Origin: Pseudomonas sp. RIT288
Lineage (GTDB): Bacteria > Pseudomonadota > Gammaproteobacteria > Pseudomonadales > Pseudomonadaceae
Assembly (NCBI RefSeq): GCF_000631985.1
Contig: NZ_JFYN01000013.1
Span: forward strand, 1 to 64,000
Direction of reading: 5' to 3'
Length of the DNA: 64,000 nucleotides
Shown here: one piece after another, positions 15,438-23,672 of the stretch
Position numbering within the stretch: the first letter of the stretch is position 1
Layout: each line of letters starts with the position of its first letter
Program-made: the position numbers and the translations under genes
Notes under the pieces: generated by a model
Seen by the model: only the letters and a program-made list of their open reading frames with translations
Databases searched by the model: none
What the model was told of the DNA's origin: nothing

Positions 15438-17819
15438 ATGCGCAACACATTGAAGTCATTGTTTTTTGTCGCGCTGCTCCTGCTCGCTCCGGGCAGTTCG
15501 GCGTTGTCGGCGGCGGATTTGTCGACGCCCACAGCGGCCACTGCGGCGCCGCTGGTGGAGGTCTCGCAAAGTGATCTGCAAGCCTTGCAACTGCGCCTCG
15601 ACGGGCTGAAGCAGCAGATTTCCGCGGCGAACAATTACAACCAGCTCGAAGGCCCGCAAGACCGGGTACAGACGTTCATTCTGGATGTCGATCGGTTGTC
15701 GGCTTCGCTGTTGCCGCAGCAGGCGCAACTGGCGGTGCAACTGGGCGTGCTCGGCGCGGCACCGGATACGCAGATTGCCGCCGAACAGGCGGAAATCGCC
15801 GCGCAACGGGCGCAGCTCAACGAGCAGAAAAACAAGGTCGATGCCACGCTCAAGAGCCTTGCCGCGCTCAAACAAAGCGCTGCCGAGCTGATCACTCAAA
15901 TCGCCGGTATCCGCCGCACGCTGCTCGAAAGCGAACTGACGCTGCGCACCGACAGCATCCTGAGTCCGGCCTTCTGGGCGCCATTGGTGGTGCCGGAGCC
16001 GGATGATCGTCAGCGCCTGAAGTTTTTCATCGATCAGGTGGACCTCACCTGGGCCACGGTCTGGGCGCCCGGACAGCGCTTTTTCACCTGCGTGCTGGTG
16101 CTGCTGGCGCTGGTTTTCTGGACGGTCGGCCGCCGACTCGCCGAACGCGGGCTGACCTGGTTGTGCATCCACCGCATGCCGGAGGGACGACTGCGCCGCA
16201 GCGCGCTGGCATTCGCCTCGGCGCTGGCGACCCTGGGCACCACCGCCATCGCTCTGCATCTGTTGTTCTATGCCTGCACCCGCCACGAACCACTGACGCC
16301 CATGCTGCAGACTTTTTCCGAGGAGTTCGAAAAAGCCGTTTACGCCTGCGTCCTGATCACCGCGCTGAGCCGCGCGCTGCTGTCGACCCAGCATCCATCG
16401 TGGCGGCTGCCGGCGATGGCCGACTCGGTGGCACTGGCGCTCCAGCCCTACCCACGGATTCTCGCCGCCACCCTGCTGGTGCTGGTGACCCTGGTGCAAG
16501 TCAGCAACGCCACCGGCATGAGCAGCCAGATTGTGATCGCCCAGCGCGGGGTGATTGCCATTGTGGTGATCGTGATTCTGGTGCCGCTGCTGTTGCGCGT
16601 CGGCAAAGTGCGCAAGGCGTTGCTCACGGCCAATGACCCGGAGGCCGGCAGCACGTTTGCCGGGGCGATCTACAGCATCGCCACGGTGTGCATGTGCGTG
16701 TCGGCGCTGGCGCTGCTTACCGGCTACGTGTCGCTGGCCCGCTTCATCACCTATGAGTTGGTGTGGGCCTATATCGTGCTGGCCGGGTTCTATTTGCTGG
16801 TCCAGGTGGTCAAGGATGCCTGCGAATACCTGTTCTCGCCGCGCTACTCGGCCGGCAAGACCATCAAGCAGACCCTGGGCATGGGCGACCGGCGGCTGGA
16901 GCAGATTTCGATCGTGCTGTCCGGTGCCAGCCGCGCCGGGCTGTTGCTGCTGGCAGTGATTACACTGTTCGTCGGCGGCATCGGCACCACGTTCGGGCAA
17001 CTGACCACCAATGTCATGGGCATTCTCGGTGGCGCCGGGTTGCGCAAGCTGAACATCGTTCCCGCGCATCTGATCAATGCCGTGCTGGCGTTGCTGATCG
17101 GCATCTACCTGATCCGCGCTTTGCGCCGTTGGCTCGACAATGAATTCCTGCCCAAGACCGACATGGACCCGGGCATGTGCGCGTCGTTGAGCACGCTGTT
17201 TTCCAACATCGGTTATGCCACGGTCATCCTCCTGACCTTGTCGTCGCTGGGCGTGCGCTGGACCAATCTGGCGTGGATCGTCAGTGCGCTGTCGGTGGGG
17301 ATCGGTTTCGGCTTGCAAGAGATCGTCAAGAACTTCGTCTCCGGGCTGATCCTGCTCACCGAGCGCCCGGTGAAGGTAGGCGACCTGATCAGCATCAGCG
17401 GTGTCGAGGGCGACATCCGCCGGATCAACGTCCGCGCCACGGAAATCCAGCTCAGCGACCGCTCCATCGTGATCGTGCCCAACTCGCAACTGATCTCGCA
17501 GAACCTGCGCAACGTCACCCTCGGCGGCAGCGCCCAAGGGGTGGCGAGCCTGGAGCTGATGTTCCCGCTGGACATCGACCCCGAACAGGTCAAGGAACTG
17601 CTGCTGAACACCTACCGTGAAAACGAAAACATCCTCGACAAACCGGCGTCGTACGTGCGCTTCAGCAAACTCTCGCCCGATGGCATCACCCTCACCGTGA
17701 CGGGCTACGTCGGCAGCCCAAGGATCGTGGGCGGAACCAAGAGTGATCTGCTGTTCGAGATACTCAAGCGGCTGGGAGATGCGGGGATTGCGCTGGCGAA
17801 ACCCGCCGCCACGCCGTAG
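15438..17819 (+). CDS. Large MscS-type mechanosensitive channel (DUF3772 domain)
   Basis: About 793 aa. A signal peptide (LFFVALLLLAPGSSALSA) leads a periplasmic coiled-coil domain of the DUF3772 kind (residues 40-160: LQLRLDGLKQQISAANN, AEIAAQRAQLNEQKNK). Around ten membrane helices follow, then the MscS pore and cytoplasmic beta domain near residues 600-780 (GIGFGLQEIVKNFVSGLIL, ERPVKVGDLISISGVEG, SIVIVPNSQLIS). It would release solutes on hypo-osmotic shock. ATG at 15438; the frame is open 10 codons upstream but the signal peptide fits the ATG. Confidence 0.93.
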   Translation: MRNTLKSLFFVALLLLAPGSSALSAADLSTPTAATAAPLVEVSQSDLQALQLRLDGLKQQISAANNYNQLEGPQDRVQTFILDVDRLSASLLPQQAQLAVQLGVLGAAPDTQIAAEQAEIAAQRAQLNEQKNKVDATLKSLAALKQSAAELITQIAGIRRTLLESELTLRTDSILSPAFWAPLVVPEPDDRQRLKFFIDQVDLTWATVWAPGQRFFTCVLVLLALVFWTVGRRLAERGLTWLCIHRMPEGRLRRSALAFASALATLGTTAIALHLLFYACTRHEPLTPMLQTFSEEFEKAVYACVLITALSRALLSTQHPSWRLPAMADSVALALQPYPRILAATLLVLVTLVQVSNATGMSSQIVIAQRGVIAIVVIVILVPLLLRVGKVRKALLTANDPEAGSTFAGAIYSIATVCMCVSALALLTGYVSLARFITYELVWAYIVLAGFYLLVQVVKDACEYLFSPRYSAGKTIKQTLGMGDRRLEQISIVLSGASRAGLLLLAVITLFVGGIGTTFGQLTTNVMGILGGAGLRKLNIVPAHLINAVLALLIGIYLIRALRRWLDNEFLPKTDMDPGMCASLSTLFSNIGYATVILLTLSSLGVRWTNLAWIVSALSVGIGFGLQEIVKNFVSGLILLTERPVKVGDLISISGVEGDIRRINVRATEIQLSDRSIVIVPNSQLISQNLRNVTLGGSAQGVASLELMFPLDIDPEQVKELLLNTYRENENILDKPASYVRFSKLSPDGITLTVTGYVGSPRIVGGTKSDLLFEILKRLGDAGIALAKPAATP

Positions 17820-17831
17820 CAGCCCCCCCCC

Positions 17832-18135
17832 TGTGGAAGGTGACTTGCCAGCGACGGCGGTGGGTCAGTCTGAAGTGATGGCGGCTGACACGGCCCCATC
17901 GCTGGCAAGCCAGCTCCCACAGGGGTTTGCGGTTAACGCAAATGTGCCGGCTGGCCTAAAGCATTGTAGGAGTGAGCCTGCTCGCGATGGCGGTGGTTCA
18001 GTCACAGCGGGGGTGACTGACACGCCCCCTTCGCGAGCAGGCTCACTCCTACAGGGTTCTGCGGTGGGCGCGGAGTTGGCGACTGGCCGAGATCATTGTG
18101 GGAGCTGGCTTGCCAGCGATGGCGGTGGGTCAGTC
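17832..18135. repeat. REP cluster, two element types in inverted pairs
   Basis: Five REP copies alternate in orientation: type A (tgtgggagctggcttgccag, variant) at about 17832-17866, inverted at 17893-17931, and again at 18096-18135; type B (tgtaggagtgagcctgctcg) at 17965-17998 and inverted at 18020-18053. The two inverted pairs form long hairpins (REPIN/BIME-like). The cluster separates the channel gene from the end of the ABC-transporter operon; no gene is seen in 17820-18159. Confidence 0.85.
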
Positions 18136-18159
18136 AACGTGATGGTGGCGGGAAGAGGC

Positions 18160-18924
18160 TCAGGCCGGCGCCCAGCGCCGATGCAGCCAGCGCGCCAACG
18201 CATCCAGGGCAAAGCCCAGCACACCGATCAGCAGCACCATCGCCATCAGTTCCGAATACGCCAGACGATCTCGCGTATCGAGAATGAAGTAGCCCAACCC
18301 GGCGCTGACGCCTAGCATCTCGCACGGCACCAGCACGATCCACAAAATGCCGATCGACAGCCGCACCCCGGTCAGCACATGGCCGAGCACGCCGGGCAGG
18401 ATCACCTTGCGCAGGGTTTCCCAGCGGGTGGCGCTGAGGCTGCGGCTGAGTTGCAGCCAGCGCGGGTCGAGCTGGCGCACGCCGGCCACGGTGTTGAGCA
18501 GGATCGGCCACACGGCGGCGAAGGTCAGCAGGAAGTAGATCGGCTGATCGCCAACGCCCAGCAGCATCACCACCACCGGCATCCACGACAGCGGCGAAAT
18601 CATCCGCAGAAACTGAAATGCCGGCGTGGTCGCCGCTTCCAGATGCCGGTGACTGCCGATCATCAAGCCCAGCGGCACGCCGATCAACAGCGCCAGCAGC
18701 AGACCGACCAGAATCCGCTTCAGGCTGACCAGCACATGCTCGTACAGCTCCGGGCGCAGCAACAGTTCGCCGAGGCTCGCCAGGGTCGCCTCGGGTGAAA
18801 AGCGCAGCGCCAGGCTGTCGTTGCCGCCGAACACGTGTACGCCCAGCCACCACAGCAGCAACAGGCACAACAGCCCCGCCACACCCAACAAACCATGAAC
18901 GGTCGAAGAAGATCGCTGACGCAT
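18160..18924 (-). CDS. ABC importer permease, sulfonate/taurine/nitrate type
   Basis: 254 aa, six predicted helices. SLSATRWETLRKVILPGVLGHVLTGVR is the EAA loop contacting the ATPase; the family is SsuC/TauC/NrtB. Its ATG shares one base with the stop of the binding-protein gene (TGATG). Last gene of a five-gene leftward unit starting at 22608. Confidence 0.9.
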   Translation of the reverse strand: MRQRSSSTVHGLLGVAGLLCLLLLWWLGVHVFGGNDSLALRFSPEATLASLGELLLRPELYEHVLVSLKRILVGLLLALLIGVPLGLMIGSHRHLEAATTPAFQFLRMISPLSWMPVVVMLLGVGDQPIYFLLTFAAVWPILLNTVAGVRQLDPRWLQLSRSLSATRWETLRKVILPGVLGHVLTGVRLSIGILWIVLVPCEMLGVSAGLGYFILDTRDRLAYSELMAMVLLIGVLGFALDALARWLHRRWAPA

Positions 18925-20123
18925 CAGAGGCTGAACTCCTCGCTGCGATCAAAGCTTTCCGGTAATCCGAATGCCTTCATCCCGCCGACTGTAGCAATGG
19001 CATTACGCACGAAGCGATCGTCTACCAGATCCCGGGCGGTTTGCTGCGGATCGAGGTTGGCAAGGAAACCCTTGTCGCCCTCGATCAGCGTGTCCTTCAG
19101 ACGTTTGACCAGTTCTTCGGTGTAACTGGGGAACGGGTACGGCTGAAAATCGATGCGCTGCTCGTCCCAATGGCTGTGCTGGATCGCGCCGCTGGCCAGA
19201 TACTGCTCGCGGTCGCTGGTGGCCGGCGACAGCACCCGGTCGAGCACCGGTTGCGCGTGCGGCGTGTAGCGATTTTCGCCGTCCTTGGACAGCAGTTTCG
19301 CCGCCTCGGCGCGGTTGTCGCGGGTCCAGACCTGCGCCTTGACGATGGCGTTGACCACTTTCTGCGACCACTCGGGGCGGTTGTTCAGATCCTGCTCGTG
19401 CATGAACACCACGCAGCAGGCGTGATTGCGCCAGACGTCGCCGGTAAAGCGCTGTACTCGGCCGACCTTGAGTTCCTCGGCCAGGGCGTTGAACGGCTCG
19501 GCGACGATGTAGCCGGCAATGCGTTTGCTCGCCAGGGCCGGCGGCATGTCCGACGGCGGCAGCACCAGCAGATTGACCTCGTTCGGCGCCAGCGCGGCGC
19601 TCGCCGATTTGCTCACCGGCACCAGACCGTGATCGCGAAACAGCTGCTGCACCACCACGTTATGAATCGAATACCAGAACGGAATTGCCACTGATTGCCC
19701 GCCCAGTTGCTTGACCTCGGTGATGCCCGGCGCCACGGTCAGGCCCGAGCCGCCGACGTGATTCCACGCCACAACTTTTGCCGGCACCTTGCTGCCATAA
19801 CGCGCCCACACGGTCATCGGCGACAGCAGGTGAATCACGTTGACCTGCCCGGAAATGAACGCCTCGATCACCTGTGCCCAACTGCGCAGCAGCACCGGGC
19901 GTTCGGCCTGAATCCCTTCGGCTTCGAACAGGCCATTGTTGTGCGCGACCAGCAGCGGCGTGGCGTCGGTGATCGGCAGATAACCGATGCGCACTGGCGC
20001 GTTCGGCTCGGCAGCGGCGCGCGCGCTGAGGCTGTTGAGCAGCGGCAACGCACCGCCGACAGTCAGCAGCGCGCTGAGTTTGAGGAAGTCACGACGTGTG
20101 TGAGTGAAGTCGTCCAGGCACAT
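18924..20123 (-). CDS. ABC importer substrate-binding protein with Tat signal
   Basis: About 399 aa. HTRRDFLKLSALLTVGGALPLL is a twin-arginine signal, so the protein is exported folded, unusual for SsuA/TauA-type proteins. The mature part is an NMT1/NrtA-like fold (VRIGYLPITDATPLLVAHNNGLFEAEGI, GSGLTVAPGI, IAGYIVAEPFNALAEE), related to aliphatic sulfonate and nitrate binders. The start at 20123 overlaps the ATPase gene by 35 bases. Ligand unknown. Confidence 0.9.
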   Translation of the reverse strand: MCLDDFTHTRRDFLKLSALLTVGGALPLLNSLSARAAAEPNAPVRIGYLPITDATPLLVAHNNGLFEAEGIQAERPVLLRSWAQVIEAFISGQVNVIHLLSPMTVWARYGSKVPAKVVAWNHVGGSGLTVAPGITEVKQLGGQSVAIPFWYSIHNVVVQQLFRDHGLVPVSKSASAALAPNEVNLLVLPPSDMPPALASKRIAGYIVAEPFNALAEELKVGRVQRFTGDVWRNHACCVVFMHEQDLNNRPEWSQKVVNAIVKAQVWTRDNRAEAAKLLSKDGENRYTPHAQPVLDRVLSPATSDREQYLASGAIQHSHWDEQRIDFQPYPFPSYTEELVKRLKDTLIEGDKGFLANLDPQQTARDLVDDRFVRNAIATVGGMKAFGLPESFDRSEEFSL

Positions 20124-20931
20124 GGTCAATCTCCGACGTAGCGGGCACAGGTTGAGTGAGGGGATTGCGGCTTGCCCGCCGAAGGGTTTTGAGGATGTCG
20201 ATGCGCAGCGCGCCCAGTTCCTCAACCAGCTCGGCACGCGGCTGAGGCAGGTCGATGCGCCACTCGCCGAGGATGTGCGCCGGGCTGTTACCCAGTAGCA
20301 GAATCCGCTCGGAAAGCAGCAGGGCTTCGTCGATGTCGTGGGTAATCAACACCGCTGCGGTGTGGTGCTCGGCAATCAGTTGCAGAAGCAACTGCTGCAT
20401 GTCGGCGCGGGTGATTTCATCCAGCGCACCGAACGGTTCATCGAGCAACAGCACCTGCGGCTGCCGCGCCAGACACCGCGCCAACGCGGTGCGCTGCGCC
20501 ATGCCACCGGACAGCTGCGCCGGGTGCTGCTGACGCGCATGTTCGAGGCCGACCGCAACGATGGCGTGGTCGATCCGCGCCTTGCGCTGCTCGGCTGTGA
20601 GGTGCGGCTGGCGGGCGAAGTCGAGACCGAAGGCGACATTCTTTTCCAGGGTCAGCCACGGCAACAGGCTCGGGTCCTGAAACGCCACCGCCACCCGTGG
20701 ATGCGCACCGGTCAGTGGCTCGCCAAGCAGGCTCACCCGACCCTGTTGCGGTGCCTGCAGACCCGCCAGCACGCGCAGCAGACTGGATTTGCCGACACCG
20801 CTGGGGCCAAGAATCGTCACCACTTCGCCGGGCTGCAATTGCAGGTCGAAGTGTTCCAGCACGGTGTGCCAGCCCTGCTCCCGCGGGTAGCCGAGGCTGA
20901 TGCCCTGCGCCTCCAGCACCGGCGCGGTCAT
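20089..20931 (-). CDS. ABC importer ATPase, SsuB/TauB type
   Basis: 280 aa. Walker A GPSGVGKSS, Q-loop AFQDPSLLPW, signature LSGGMAQR, Walker B VLLLDEPFGALDE and switch His in LITHDIDEALLL are all intact. The C-terminal 40 residues after the ATPase core overlap the binding-protein start. Its ATG overlaps the stop of the acyl-CoA-dehydrogenase-like gene (ATGA). Confidence 0.92.
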   Translation of the reverse strand: MTAPVLEAQGISLGYPREQGWHTVLEHFDLQLQPGEVVTILGPSGVGKSSLLRVLAGLQAPQQGRVSLLGEPLTGAHPRVAVAFQDPSLLPWLTLEKNVAFGLDFARQPHLTAEQRKARIDHAIVAVGLEHARQQHPAQLSGGMAQRTALARCLARQPQVLLLDEPFGALDEITRADMQQLLLQLIAEHHTAAVLITHDIDEALLLSERILLLGNSPAHILGEWRIDLPQPRAELVEELGALRIDILKTLRRASRNPLTQPVPATSEIDHVPGRLHSHTS

Positions 20932-21998
20932 GCCGTCGCTTCCCGTTTCTGCCGCTGCAATTCGGCGCGCAATTGCACCAGGCTCGGGGTGACAATCGGC
21001 ACGAACGCCGACTCACGCCAGCGCCGGGCGAAACCACTGCCGTGCTCGGTCAGATAGGCCTTGCCGCCGCTCGATTGCAATTCCAGTTGCACCGCATTGG
21101 CGGCGGATTCGGCCAGCGCGATGCGGATCTGGAACAACGCGCCCGGCTGGGTCAGGAAGCGCCCGTCATGCAGGCCCTGCTTGAGCGCATCGACGCTCTG
21201 CGCCAATTGCTCGCGTTGTTCCTGCAACGGCTCCAGCAGGATCGAACGGCCGTCCTGCAAATGCCCTTCGACCTCGGCCAGCGCCCGTCGCGCCAGACCG
21301 ATCGCCATGCCGCACTGCAAGCCGAGAAACGCCGGGCGCACCGCAGGCAGAAACTTGCGCGCATCTTCATGCAGCAGCCATTTGCGTCCGACCGCCACTT
21401 GAGCGAAATCGATCGCAGCGGTGTTGCTCGATTGCAGCCCCATCAGTTGCAGATCGGCGGAACGTTTTACGCCGGCAGCGTCATCGGCGATCGCCAGCAC
21501 GAACGGCGCACCGCCCTCCTCGTGCTCGATCGCCGCCGCTACCACAAAACCGCTTTGGCGCAGATTGGTCACCCAGTGCAGGCGCCCGTTCAAGGTCCAG
21601 CCATCAGCAGCATTGGCGGCACGCACTTGCAGTGCCTCGATGCCCGACAGGTATTTCATAGCGTTGGACAAACCGGTGGCGCCGGCCAGTTCTCCGCTGA
21701 GCAGCGCCGGCAGCAGTTTTTCTCTCAGCTCAGCGTTGGGGCTGTGCAGCAGGTATTCGATAAAGGCCCGTTGGCCCCAGAACACAAACGCTGCCGCCAG
21801 CGAATGGCTGGCGACATTCGCCAGCACTTCCACCGCATCGCTGACGTGACCACCGCTGCCGCCCAGCGCCGGGCTGATGCCGACCCGTAGCACCCCGGCC
21901 TGCGCCAGTTGCGTCAGCACCTGCTGCGGATCGCCGTCGCCCGCATCCAGGGCCTGGGCGTTGTGTTCCAGCCATTGCATAAATGCCGGATTGAGCAT
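20928..21998 (-). CDS. Acyl-CoA dehydrogenase-fold flavoenzyme (SfnB/DszC-like)
   Basis: About 356 aa with the acyl-CoA dehydrogenase fold: N-terminal helical domain (LAQAGVLRVGISPALGGSGG), middle beta domain (GATGLSNAMKYLSG, LHWVTNLRQSG) and C-terminal helix bundle (SGGKAYL). Its linkage to a sulfonate-type importer points to the SfnB/DszC branch of flavin-dependent desulfurising monooxygenases rather than beta-oxidation. AAGGAGAG precedes the ATG at 21998. The function is inferred from context. Confidence 0.8.
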   Translation of the reverse strand: MLNPAFMQWLEHNAQALDAGDGDPQQVLTQLAQAGVLRVGISPALGGSGGHVSDAVEVLANVASHSLAAAFVFWGQRAFIEYLLHSPNAELREKLLPALLSGELAGATGLSNAMKYLSGIEALQVRAANAADGWTLNGRLHWVTNLRQSGFVVAAAIEHEEGGAPFVLAIADDAAGVKRSADLQLMGLQSSNTAAIDFAQVAVGRKWLLHEDARKFLPAVRPAFLGLQCGMAIGLARRALAEVEGHLQDGRSILLEPLQEQREQLAQSVDALKQGLHDGRFLTQPGALFQIRIALAESAANAVQLELQSSGGKAYLTEHGSGFARRWRESAFVPIVTPSLVQLRAELQRQKREATA

Positions 21999-22062
21999 GT
22001 CGTTTCTCTCCTTGTACGCAGCCGCATCAACCATAGACGATGCGGTCTGAAGCGCTGGCCGA

Positions 22063-22608
22063 TTACGCGCGATACGGTGCCAGTTCGGGGTTGAGCGGCG
22101 TGTCGGCGAACACGTTGGCGAAGTTGCACAGGGTCGCCAGGCTGATGCCGAGGATCACTTCCAGCGCATTGCCTTCGGTGTAGCCGGCGGCCTTGAACTG
22201 GTTGAAGGTCTGATCGCTGACCTTGCCCCGGGTGGCAATCACTTCGCGGGCAAACGCGGCCAGGGTTTCCAGTTTTTCCACGGGCACAGTGGCTTTCTCA
22301 CGCAGCGCACTGACCACTTCCGGCGGCAGTTTGGCCTTATTCAGCGCCACGGCGGTATGACCTGCGACACAGAAATCGCAACCATGGTTGGTGGCCGCAA
22401 TCAGTTGCACCACTTCGCGCTCGGCGAGGCTGAGTTCGGACTTGCCATTGAGCGCCGATACCGTAACGTAGGTTTCCAGCGCGGCCGGGGCATTGGCCAG
22501 CACGGCCAGCAGGTTCGGAATGAATCCGGAGTTTTTCTGCGCATTTTCCAGAAACGGTCTGGCGGCTTCGGGAGCGCTTTGCACGGTGTGTAGAGTGACG
22601 CGCGACAT
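22063..22608 (-). CDS. AhpD/carboxymuconolactone decarboxylase-like protein
   Basis: 181 aa. NHGCDFCVAGHTAVA carries the CxxC-x3-H site of AhpD-like peroxidase/alkylhydroperoxidase proteins; E in EREVVQL is the upstream conserved acid. First gene of the ABC/flavoenzyme unit, 64 bp before the flavoenzyme; may remove peroxide made by the flavin enzyme. Divergent from the AraC regulator. Confidence 0.9.
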   Translation of the reverse strand: MSRVTLHTVQSAPEAARPFLENAQKNSGFIPNLLAVLANAPAALETYVTVSALNGKSELSLAEREVVQLIAATNHGCDFCVAGHTAVALNKAKLPPEVVSALREKATVPVEKLETLAAFAREVIATRGKVSDQTFNQFKAAGYTEGNALEVILGISLATLCNFANVFADTPLNPELAPYRA

Positions 22609-22711
22609 GGAGTGAACTCCTGCTGTTGAGTGTCCGGCCAGTCTGTTGGTTATAAAAATTTCGATCCATATTCTAAAGTAGCGATTACTTGCTCCTGAGT
22701 GTTTCCATTAG

Positions 22712-23623
22712 ATGATTTCGTCCAGCCCCCTGGTTGATTGGTTATTAGAAAGTCTCGAACTCGATGCCAGCCTGTTTCACGTCGGGCGCTATTGCGGTGG
22801 CTGGCATGCGAGTACGCACGGGCTGGCGCGCGCCAGTTTTCACTTGATCGTGCAGGGGCGTTGCTGGCTGCACATTGACGGGCAGGAACAGTCGATAGCG
22901 TTGAAAGCCGGAGATGCGGTGTTTCTGCTGCGGGATCTGGAGTACCGCCTCTCCAGCGCCGAAGAGCCGGCCCTCGCCCAGACGCTGCCGCGCATGGCCA
23001 TGACCGCGCTCGACAGCCAGGCGCAGGACGGTGTCGGGCTGGTCTGCGGGTTCTTTCATTTCAAATCGGGATTGTCATCGCTGATCGTCGAAGGCCTGCC
23101 GGACTGGATCATCCTGCGCGCGGGCGATCCGTCTTCCAGCGCGGCGCGAGCCTTGTTCGAGTTGATCCTGCAAGAGTGCGAACGCCTGCCGGCGCCCTCC
23201 TCGGCGCTGCTCGAGCGCTTGAGTCATCTGCTGTTCCTGTACGTGTTGCGCCAACAGATGACCGACAACCAGCGCCTCGGCGGCCTCGTGGCTTTGGCGC
23301 GCAATCCGCAGTTCGCGCCGTTGCTGGACCAGTTGATCGAACAACCGCAATTGCCGTGGTCGCTAGAGAGCATGGCGGCGAGTATCGGCCTGTCGCGCTC
23401 GGCGTTTTTCAAACGCTTCAACGAACTGGCCGGGCAATCGCCGGGGCAAGTGCTGCTGGCTTTGCGCATTCGGCATGCCTGCCAGTTGCTGCGGGCCAAT
23501 CACACGGTGGAACAGGTATGCGCGGCGGTGGGCTATCAGTCGATCGCCGCGTTTACCCGGGCGTTCGCCAAGTCGGTGGGGGTGCAACCGGGGGCTTATC
23601 GCAAGCAGCATGAGGGGCGCTGA
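22712..23623 (+). CDS. AraC family transcriptional regulator with cupin-like sensor
   Basis: 303 aa. The N-terminal half has the cupin-type AraC ligand domain (FHLIVQGRCWLHIDG, LKAGDAVFLLRDLEYRL). The C-terminal 100 residues hold both helix-turn-helices (LESMAASIGLSRSAFFKRFNELAG and VEQVCAAVGYQSIAAFTRAFAKS). It is divergent from the AhpD-like gene, 103 bp apart, so it probably controls the sulfonate-type operon. Confidence 0.92.
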   Translation: MISSSPLVDWLLESLELDASLFHVGRYCGGWHASTHGLARASFHLIVQGRCWLHIDGQEQSIALKAGDAVFLLRDLEYRLSSAEEPALAQTLPRMAMTALDSQAQDGVGLVCGFFHFKSGLSSLIVEGLPDWIILRAGDPSSSAARALFELILQECERLPAPSSALLERLSHLLFLYVLRQQMTDNQRLGGLVALARNPQFAPLLDQLIEQPQLPWSLESMAASIGLSRSAFFKRFNELAGQSPGQVLLALRIRHACQLLRANHTVEQVCAAVGYQSIAAFTRAFAKSVGVQPGAYRKQHEGR

Positions 23624-23672
23624 GCGCCATGTTAATATGCCATCACTTTTTTCCTGATGGCGTGTCCCCCGC

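Noticed and set aside
15456..17537. Long minus-strand frame (693 aa) opposite the mechanosensitive channel
   Set aside because: Antisense shadow: low-complexity Gln/His/Arg-rich, no domains; the plus strand encodes a clear MscS protein.
17832..18135. Repeat cluster resembling a CRISPR array
   Set aside because: Repeats alternate in orientation and belong to REP families; there are no regular spacers and no cas genes.
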